From Halocafeteria seosinensis (taxonomy: Eukaryota > Sar > Bigyra > Bicosoecida): a stretch of DNA of 26,318 nucleotides. Numbering within the stretch: the first letter of the stretch is position 1; every line of letters starts with the position of its first letter. Of this stretch, positions 19,501 through 26,318 are shown in pieces. The stretch is taken from positions 1 to 26,318 of the forward strand of contig LVLI01000861.1 of the NCBI GenBank assembly GCA_001687465.1. The letters are read 5' to 3'. The notes under the pieces are model-generated. The model did not search any database. It had not been told where the DNA came from and saw only the letters and a program-made list of their open reading frames with translations. The position numbers and the translations under genes are program-made.

Positions 19501-22500
19501 AGCAACCTTGTGAGTTCAGGCAACGGTATCAGATTTGCGAATGCTGAACCGTCTAGCGGGGAGAAGCAACATGAAGAAGAACCGCCCGCTAGTTATTTGG
19601 AGTTTAGGTCCTCTTGCTTGAGCGACACTATCCCACCGGCAGCAGTCCAGAGTCCATGTGAGCAACAGCACCCCTCCATGGCACGCACTGATACTGTAGG
19701 CATACTTTACAATGCCGGGGAGCAATCTGAATCTCAAAAGAGTGTGCCACCGCCGTACGAATCAGGAGATGAAACAGAACCGGGTACACTTCACGGTAAG
19801 GTTTCTCCTACCCCTGGAACTTATAACCAGGATACTGCCAAGCTATCCTCAGCTTCGGAGATGAAAATGGCATTGCATACGGCACAAGTGCTGAGATCTG
19901 GTACCATCGGTCCGTTCGTAAAACGCCGGCATAAGGAGTTTGCTCCGAAGCCCTTGAAGTCGAGGAGCGACAATGCTCGCCAAATGGAGTCAAACGTTGG
20001 GGACGACTGGAAACCCGATGAAGTATCTAACGAAGAGAAAGGAATGAGGGTTCAATCGGTAGATTCGATTGAATCCGAATCTCAAGACTCACGCATGTCG
20101 GTGCAGGAGGAGCCCCAATCTCAGATCTTCGATTGGTCCCAGGCTTCCGTCTCCCAGATTGAACAGGAGAAAAGGAAAGTTGAGACATGGAAGTTTCGAA
20201 GCAGATCGCTACCACCTAACAGTGAATTTTCCGGTGAGGAAAGTACTCGAGCGCCAGATGCACAGCAGTCAAAATATCCCAGTGGATTGCTTCAAAGGAC
20301 TGAGGCTCCCGTGCAAGTTCGTGCGTTGTCCATGTCTACGCGGTATGAGACGTTGGGTTCTAGTAACGTGACCACAGAGCCGGGCACCACTGCGGGTAGT
20401 CGCGCTGCACGGCAGGATAACGGCACTAATCAGCATTTACACCAGTCTTACTTGGATGACTCATCGAATAGTGAGCGTGGGCAGATGTCTCAGCAGACTC
20501 CTCCGGCATCCTCTCAAAGACGTGTACCAGAGACTGCTTCGTGTCTGCGAGCGGTGCGCACTGAGGCGTCCGTAGTAAAACCGAATCCGCATCAGCCATC
20601 GAGCGTTGAGCGCCAGAGGAACAATCCTATAGAATCTCGTCCGGGAACCGGAGCAACGCAGTCCGCGGGTCAAAACGAAGCCCCTACCCATACTAAGCCT
20701 AGTCCCCAACAATTGAGCTCCAGCGCTCTGGGTAGCGTATTCTACATGGCATCCAGTTTTAGCGACGACGTTTCCGAGTCTGCTCAACCACCCAATGCCC
20801 TGGAGCGTGCTCGACCAGTATCGAATCATGTGCAGGTGGAAAGCGACAGAGGCAAGAAGGGTGTGTCAGCTCTACCACCAAACGCTCGTGAGAACCATGA
20901 TATCACTGAGCACAGTTCGATCACTCACAGTACAAGTATGCCGATGAGAGATGAGAACCGTTCTGGGGCAACAACTCAACACGCTTACGAGGATCTATCC
21001 ACGATAAACGCTTGGGTTACTTCAGAAAAGCAGTTTTCTGATGACGCATCACCCGATGTCGCAGAGGAAATGGACTCTACAGTCCGCGCTAATCTAATAT
21101 CTGCAGCAACCGCCCTCGTTTCTGCGCGTTATACTCTTTCTAAGTATACCGATCATGAAGAAAACAACCAACCACCTGTAGCCGGCGACGGCGTCGAGCA
21201 AGAAAAGGCGGGAGCTACGGCGGCGTCAAGGAGAAGTTCAATCGAAGATAATATGTCGTCGTCCGTGTCGAAGAGTTCTTCGCTGAGCCTACTCTCGTCG
21301 GACTCCGAAGAGGAGCTCAATGAGACAGCAAAACGTTCTGCCACAATGCCTCGCTCTGGGGGCGCCTCAAAGGACAGCCAAAATGGCCAAGCCATAGATA
21401 AAATGAGCGAGCGAGTCGACGAGCTTCGCAACGCCATCGTAGGATTTCTACAACGACAGAGAGATCAGCAATCAAGCACGGGAAGTACGCTCACTGTAGA
21501 CTCTAAGAGCGGTATATTTCCTTACGCGCAGCAATGGGGAAAAATTGAACCGGATGCCCCCAAAACGAAAACACAGGAGCCACTTGCTGTATTTGGGTTG
21601 CAACGCCAAGTCCAGCAACTCGAGTCTCGTTTACAAAAAGTGCTTGAGAATACTGCTGACCCCAACGGTGAACATAGCACTACTCATGGAGATGCGAAGG
21701 ACTTGGATGCCGCAGCACAATCTTCAGAAGCAGCCAGTCGCCGTCGGTCAATATCTGCCCCCTTCAGCAGACGGAGTAAATCGTCTCCCCAGAGGGCTTC
21801 GCGTCGTCAGGGTCGTGTGTCCCGTGAGAAACAGCGTGCCAATTCCTTGGGACCTGTACCGGCCCCCTACGTCAACTTTGTTGAACCTTTGCATTCTTCA
21901 ACTGGAATTGGTGGGGGGAACGTGGATATGAAGCGCTTTGTTGGGATCGGACTTAACAGCGACGTCCATGGCCACACATCTACATTTTTGTCTAGGACGT
22001 ATAGCGGTCAAGCTATACCTGAACGTTGGTCAAGGAAGAATCCGAATTTGGCAACCTTTGTATCTTCTCGTGAGTCAGCTTTAACGCCAGAAAGGAATGA
22101 ACGTGTCCCCGGAAAGGGGCCTGTATCGCCGGCCGACTTTCTGCCTTCATCGACGTCGGGTTTACGGGTGTACCCTCCTTCGGGAGACCGACGGCTTATA
22201 GAGAAATCCTCTCTCCCCCGACGAACACGCGCTGGAGGCCGTTCACGTAAGCCGGGGGAAGACAACGCTGCTGAACACTCTTTCTCGGAGAGCCACAGTG
22301 GAACCAGATCATCTATCGTCGACGACTATCGCTCTTCTTACCCTGAGGATTTTGTGAATAATGCTCAAAGTAGGCTCATTGGCAATGCGGTGCGATCCGC
22401 TGCGAACGCAAGGTCCCGTGAAAAACGGCGACGCGGAGAAAGTGAGTGGAGCACAGTAGGCCAGGACGTAGTGCCTCCGTCAGTGGAACGAGCGAAGTGG

Positions 22501-23238
22501 GGAAAAGATTTTCGTTCGTTGTCCAGTAACCCAAGAGCGCAAGAGTTATCCAAGGAACAGGTGAAACAGTTGATGAATTTGGCTCTAAGGAGGTCCCAGC
22601 AAACTGCCTTGCAGCGCAGCGGAGCGAATGGCAATCTATCTGAAGAAGAAAACAAGACTGAGAAAGGAAATTCCAGGAAGTTGCGGCGAAAGCGTAATGC
22701 CCCTTTGCATACCGCCGTTCGGGCTGCTCGTCATGCTCCTGCAGACACTAAGGAGCGGCCGAAATCGAAGAAGAAGAAGTCGAATAAAGCCGGAAAACAG
22801 CAGCAAAGGCAACAACGTTCTGAGTCGCAGTCACGGCGTACTGAGCCTTCTCAGAATAATGCCATTTCTCCAACTCCTTACAGTGGTTCGCGTATGCCGG
22901 AGCTCAAACAGCGTCCAGCTGAAGAGGCCACAGCTCCTGCAACAACCGTTGCACTGCATAAGGTTAGTGAGGGCTACGACAACGGTCAAACAGAGAACTA
23001 TCCGTCTTACGAAGAAATCGAACACATGTTTTCTGACATTGGGGATCAGCGCTCAATTGGTATACCTGGGAATGAGTCGGATACCACCCGCAAGCCGCCT
23101 CAACCTGCATCGGTTGGTAACGCTAGTTCTGAAGACTCATTGGAGCGGAACATTATGGATACCATCCGTAACATCAGGCATAGTAGCGACAACTTAGACA
23201 GCGTGCTCAACAACGTAGCAGAAGAGTTGAACTTGTAG
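13535..23238 (+). CDS. Giant leucine-rich-repeat protein with Ser-rich disordered tail, 3,169 aa
   Basis: Four exons, all phase 0: 13535-13753, 13816-13929, 13996-14055 and 14122-23238 (TAG). The introns are 62-66 bp and the last exon is 9,117 bp. Residues 1 to about 110 are disordered. Leucine-rich repeats span about 112-390 (LRYLSLRGNS, LRWLDLRNN, LQVLSLRNNAL, LRVLDLDHNSI, LHLAHNSLTYMP, LTVLDLAHNELTEV, LTVLRLGNNRISSL). After about 140 residues an LRRcap-like segment follows near 525-565 (ACLIMEASSTLCLLDG, VTMDERKHA). This LRR plus LRRcap order is common in centrosomal, ciliary and microtubule-linked scaffolds, so such a role is inferred. The remaining 2,600 residues are Ser/Thr/Gln/Arg-rich with few hydrophobic islands. 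They include a duplicated motif PW[EK][SH]LE-x2-C-x2-LGIS at about 949 and 980, and end in a short amphipathic helix (NIMDTIRNIRHSSDNLDSVL). The start is the first ATG compatible with exon 1. Confidence 0.9.
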
Positions 23239-23577
23239 ATGCGATGTTCTCTACTAACATAACTGTTTGCTAAGTCCCTGCGAGGGGTTTGATTACAACA
23301 TTCTCTGTTTGTACTCTCCGTCTGTGTGCCTTCGTCACTCCAATGTAATGCACATGGAGAACACAGTCGACGATGACTAGTGGCACGTGATAAACGCTTT
23401 CGACTTGTATGTGTTGGGGCGATCCATTGGCGAACGTAGTTCGAGTGTATAAGTACAACTCAGTATCTCTTTTACCCAACATCCATTGCGGACAGAAAAC
23501 GAGCAAACATACATACCAACACTAGCCATAATTGGAATCGCATGGAATATGTACTTATGTGTGTATTGGTATTGCGT
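23239..23577. other. 3' flank of the LRR gene
   Basis: About 340 bp after the TAG stop, up to the retroelement terminus. No coding frame with family resemblance and no RNA gene is seen. ACATACATACCAACAC near 23508-23523 and GTGTATTGGTAT near 23561-23572 form a weak imperfect inverted repeat. Confidence 0.4.
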
Positions 23578-24700
23578 CTACCGGAAGACGTGTCTGCTAC
23601 AGGTTGCGCTAAACCGTGTGAGGGGTGAACTCTACCCGGAATCGGTCCAACATCTTCACGTTGTGGCGCATCAACGTGACAGACAGTTTGGCCGTCATCA
23701 TCTTGCGGAAGTTCCGCATCTCCCTTGTTCCCCAGCGGGAGCCCGAACCGCTGCCCGGTGCTTTCCTGGCAATTCTGTTGAGGAACTTGATCGCGTCTTC
23801 CCCGAAGCCGCCCGTCGCCTCTATCGCGAATGGGATAGTTTCCGTGTGGTGGTCCCTCAGGTGCCCGTATTTGTCCGCCTCGTCTTCTCCGCTTCTGCCG
23901 CGATGGTGAGGAATCTTCCCGCTGTCCTTGCTAGTCTGAGCGGGATTGACACTGCCACATCGACGTACAGTGCGCTCGTTGGCCTTTTGCTACCAGGTCC
24001 GTTACTGGCCTCGCCTCTCCTTCGTTTCGCGGATCTTCGTGCACCTCACTCTTCACTGGCATTTGACTCACGCAGATGTAGTTCTCCAGTTCCACTGCTA
24101 TCCCGTCATGACGGCGGATCCTTTACGTGGCGTTCCCTTTTTTTGCCGCATCCCAGTGCGTGGTGCAGCAGCTCGTCGACCGGTCCTTCTCCACAGCATT
24201 CACCAGATGGTCCCGTGAACAAGTTGATTTGGGGGAGCACTAGGCGTAGGCGCAGTCATGTACTCGGCGTCATTTAGTTTAAATCCTTTCCTTGGTGCTG
24301 CGTATAGCCATGCTGCTGCTCCCTCCGCTTGGCATGTTGTCAGTAACGCTTTCTGCTGTGGGTTCAGCGTCCCTTTCAGAGTCCGTTTAGCTACTCTCTG
24401 CAACATCTTGTCCAGCTGTTTTTGTAGCTTTGGTGTGTTCCAGTAGCCTAACCGTAGTTTGCAACCGGGAGTCCGATCGTTTCCTGTAGCGCGTTCTGAC
24501 TCTCCGCGAGCCATGGCGGCCGCTTCTTGGCATATTGCGCGAGCGGGTCCTGCTCGCCTCCAGCCACTTGTTGGATCGTTTGTGGCGGGGCGCGCGTCGA
24601 TCGCCCCATGTGCTTTCATGAGGAGAAGGTTTTTTGCAGTGATTAAGGCATATGATTTCGGAATGGAGCAACAATTGTATGAAAAATGACAAGGGTTTAG
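23578..24700 (-). mobile_element. Non-LTR retroelement 3' fragment (copy B): RT thumb and endonuclease-like domain
   Basis: The coding strand is minus. From the right it reads the post-palm RT region (KLRLGYWNTPKLQKQLDKML, QKALLTTCQAEGAAAWLY), a Cys/His-poor linker (GEGPVDELLHHALG), then a PD-(D/E)XK-like nuclease section. That section has GPGSKRP, YVDVAVSIPL, an AAEAEK stretch, DKYGHL and IPFAIEATGGFGEDAIKFL, as in the restriction-like endonuclease regions attached to some non-LTR elements. A closing KLSVTLMRHNVKMLDRF and TAG follow. Frame changes near 24210 and near 23880 show that it is broken. It ends with the same ACACGTCTTCCGGTAG as copy A, at 23578. The 5' end is truncated around 24690-24760. 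The open frame on the opposite strand (23486-24277) is a shadow. Confidence 0.85.
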
Positions 24701-24760
24701 AGGATTAAAGTTACAGTCTTCCCGGATGAAACTGGCCATGCCCCTTGTGGGTAGAGCCAT

Positions 24761-25289
24761 CTGTTAAAATTGAAACTATACATGTTCCGCACTACGTATC
24801 TTACCAAAAAAGCACAAACTCCTTGTGATGAGATATACATTTTTGATGGATAATATTTGGCTACGCTTCAAGCGAGGAGGGTTCATCGTCCCTTCGCTGA
24901 GGACATGCCTTCAGATGTATCGGAAGACGACTGCGAGGCTGACGCTGATGCAGTCATTGATCCGCGAGAAAGCACCATCACAAGCAAAGAGCAAGAAGCG
25001 GGCCAGGCAGGGAAGAAATCTCAGCAATCCAGAAAGTGACCCCTGGATCATGTCTTGCTCCCCAGGCCGAAGGAGGCGGTGTCTAACCGAGAGCAATACG
25101 CTCAGGTGTGTATATTTCACCGTTATGAAAGTCCTTGACGACTTTCAGAAGAATGCTCACAGAATCATCTGCAGAATGTTTCCTCGTGGAACCGGCTCCG
25201 AATATCACCCGTCACGTTGGCGGGTGATATTCGAAGGAGACTTCAACAATTCGAACCATTGGGTATGCTGAAACTTTAAGAGTTCGAAT
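24761..25289. other. Poorly resolved region with possible degenerate coding
   Basis: A plus frame at 24904-25039 reads MPSDVSEDDCEADADAVIDP and then a Lys/Gln-rich end before TGA, like a disordered acidic segment. Neighbouring stretches (PKEAVSNREQYAQ near 25065-25105, then KNAHRIICRMFPRGTGSEYH from about 25150) are open in different frames, separated by splice-like sites that would give introns shorter than any other in the window. I regard this as decayed or undetermined sequence. Confidence 0.25.
25199..25233. repeat. 13-bp perfect hairpin
   Basis: CGAATATCACCCG at 25199-25211 is followed after a 9-nt loop (TCACGTTGG) by its exact reverse complement at 25221-25233. No T run follows and no gene end is known here. 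Confidence 0.85.
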
Positions 25290-25499
25290 ATGTTACACAC
25301 CACTAACACCTCATCCGACGCACCACAAGCATCGTCCGCCATACCGAAGGCATTGAAAGCATCGTCCACTAAACCAAAGGCATTGAAAGCATTGCCCACA
25401 AAACCAAAGGGGTCACAATTGTCACGAAGCGAAAGCCACCTGCAGCAACGTGCAAGGGCATTCCAAAGAAGCCACGGCAAACGAAAAACCAACAGGTGA
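25290..25499 (+). CDS. Hypothetical small Lys/Pro-rich ORF with 10-residue repeats
   Basis: An ATG-started frame of 69 codons. Its middle is three in-frame decapeptides: ASSAIPKALK, ASSTKPKALK and ALPTKPKGSQ. A basic tail follows (FQRSHGKRKTNR). The Ala/Ser/Pro/Lys composition resembles histone H1-like tails, but the ORF is short, isolated and lacks any domain. The opposite strand is also open through the repeat, so coding is doubtful. Confidence 0.25.
   Translation: MLHTTNTSSDAPQASSAIPKALKASSTKPKALKALPTKPKGSQLSRSESHLQQRARAFQRSHGKRKTNR
25329..25418. repeat. Tandem repeat, three 30-bp units
   Basis: Units at 25329-25358, 25359-25388 and 25389-25418. Units 1 and 2 share GCATCGTCC and GGCATTGAAA and differ in the middle; unit 3 is more diverged at its end. 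A unit length of 30 keeps any reading frame. Confidence 0.85.
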
Positions 25500-25734
25500 A
25501 GGGCAACGGTATGTGGATATGGATAGTAGAAAAATTCCGGGAGTTTGACTCTAGGTCTGTGTAAAGTGGAGAGGGTACCCCAAGGTTACTTGGGAACCAG
25601 TAGTCAATCTCAGGGAAGACCTCGGGGCTTCTTTTCAGCAATTTTGGGATCCGTTAGAAGACACTCTGCCAATACGGTTGCTTTTCAGATCGATAAGCTG
25701 CTCGACTCCTTGTGATCAGCTGAACTGTACTAGA

Positions 25735-26069
25735 GACCTCCTTCATGAACTTGATTGCAGCTTCTCCAATGCCACCCAGTCAAAGCAAAGATGCTATGGT
25801 TAGGTGCTCCCTATCTGCTTACGTAGCGCTTCCTGCCAGTCTCTGCGACGGGCCCACTGTTCCACTCTGAGGACCGAGACCAAACAAATGCGGGATTTCA
25901 AAGTTTTGACGTCAACCCATAGTTCATCAATGCTTTCCCTCCCTATCTCGACAAGGACTCTAGGCCCGAGCAGGGAGTGTGGAGCGTAGACTGTGCTACT
26001 TGGATCGTTCGCTACAATCATTACAATGCCACTACTGGGAGACTGAACATCCGTGCCGCACGTCTGCAA
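25735..26069 (-). mobile_element. Decayed endonuclease-like retroelement fragment
   Basis: Minus-strand frame 26069-25800 reads SLLGPRVLVEIGRESIDELW then VDVKTLKSR and ends in a stop. About 25 bases further on, in a shifted frame, LGGIGEAAIKFMKEV resembles the TGGFGEDAIKFLNRI segment of copy B. The distance between the VDV and GG-x-G-E-x-A-IKF elements is also close to copy B (about 50 residues). I infer a related, more diverged nuclease-like domain of a non-LTR element. The alternative is an unrelated gene with chance similarity. Confidence 0.4.
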
Positions 26070-26173
26070 CCGGATTCCTCTTCATAGGCTTCTACCTCGT
26101 GCGCATACACACTTCACGCCGGCATGACTTTACACCGTCTACCTACTGTCGGTAGTGTACCCGTAAATTACAC

Positions 26174-26317
26174 CTACGACATTTGCTGGAACAAACACGA
26201 GACCAGTCGAATCCATCGCTGCAGCCCGCTGTTTGCGACATCTTGAAGCATTTTACAAGAATCGCACAACTGCACAAGATACCGCTGCCAGAAATCGGCT
26301 GTGGCCGTGGCAATGGA
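26174..26317 (-). CDS. Possible C-terminus of a gene entering from the right edge
   Basis: From the right edge the minus strand is open for 47 codons to TAG at 26174-26176, reading TADFWQRYLVQLCDSCKMLQ and then an amphipathic LQRWIRLVSCLFQQM. The balanced hydrophobic/polar helix-like composition suggests real coding sequence. No family is recognised and the upstream part is outside the window. Confidence 0.3.
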   Translation of the reverse strand, partial: SIATATADFWQRYLVQLCDSCKMLQDVANSGLQRWIRLVSCLFQQMS

Positions 26318-26318
26318 C

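Noticed and set aside
23508-23575. Imperfect inverted repeat next to the retroelement end
   Set aside because: Arms are short and mismatched (ACCAACAC against GTGTATTGGT), so chance is likely.
23486-24277. 263-codon plus-strand ORF
   Set aside because: It is antisense to the retroelement copy B, whose coding sense is minus by motif content and by comparison with copy A.
25240-25300. GTTCGAAT-like T-loop words suggesting a tRNA
   Set aside because: No acceptor, D or anticodon stems can be formed around them.
1-26318. Prokaryotic features (operons, ribosome binding sites, CRISPR arrays, insertion sequences)
   Set aside because: Genes have spliceosomal introns and eukaryotic families; no repeat-spacer array is seen.

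Overview
The window is nuclear DNA of a eukaryote with a compact genome. Its genes are broken by many short GT-AG introns, mostly about 58-105 bp and often phase 0. It encodes secretory-pathway, nuclear and probable mitochondrial proteins typical of eukaryotes, and it carries decayed non-LTR retrotransposon pieces. Genes lie close together on both strands, often convergent. I cannot name the organism from sequence alone; a microbial eukaryote, possibly an alga, fits best.

Layout. 1-1.7 kb: reverse transcriptase of a non-LTR retroelement (minus strand, running off the left edge). 1.9-3.1 kb: a small acidic protein with a SWIM-like CxC...CxH motif (plus) and a 133-residue HMG-box protein (minus); their stop codons touch with no base between them. 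3.4-8.8 kb: a head-to-tail family of ankyrin-repeat genes on the plus strand. It holds a 5'-truncated copy, intact gene A (284 aa), two orphan terminal exons and intact gene B (291 aa), with a rearranged retroelement fragment inserted between the truncated copy and A. In gene B nearly every repeat has its own 102-bp phase-0 exon, and all three gene ends finish in Cys-x-Ile-Cys, which looks like a CaaX prenylation box. 9.1-10.8 kb: a Josephin-type deubiquitinase with a long disordered N-terminus. 10.9-11.9 kb: TRAP-beta (SSR2) on the minus strand. 12.5-13.3 kb: a 90-aa single-membrane-span protein resembling a mitochondrial complex I accessory subunit, and an uncertain small gene. 13.5-23.2 kb: one gene for a 3,169-aa leucine-rich-repeat protein, almost all of it in a single 9.1-kb exon and mostly Ser-rich disordered sequence. 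23.6-24.7 kb: C-terminal RT/endonuclease part of a retroelement (minus). 24.8-26.3 kb: poorly resolved sequence with a hairpin, a 30-bp tandem repeat, another decayed endonuclease-like retroelement fragment and the possible C-terminus of a gene entering from the right edge.

The genes do not form an obvious single pathway: ER translocation (TRAP-beta), ubiquitin editing (Josephin), chromatin (HMG box), and cytoskeletal or centrosomal scaffolding (LRR plus LRRcap, inferred). The most distinctive system is the tandem family of putatively lipid-anchored ankyrin proteins. All exon models were worked out by eye from open frames, splice consensus and protein-family resemblance; none has transcript support here.
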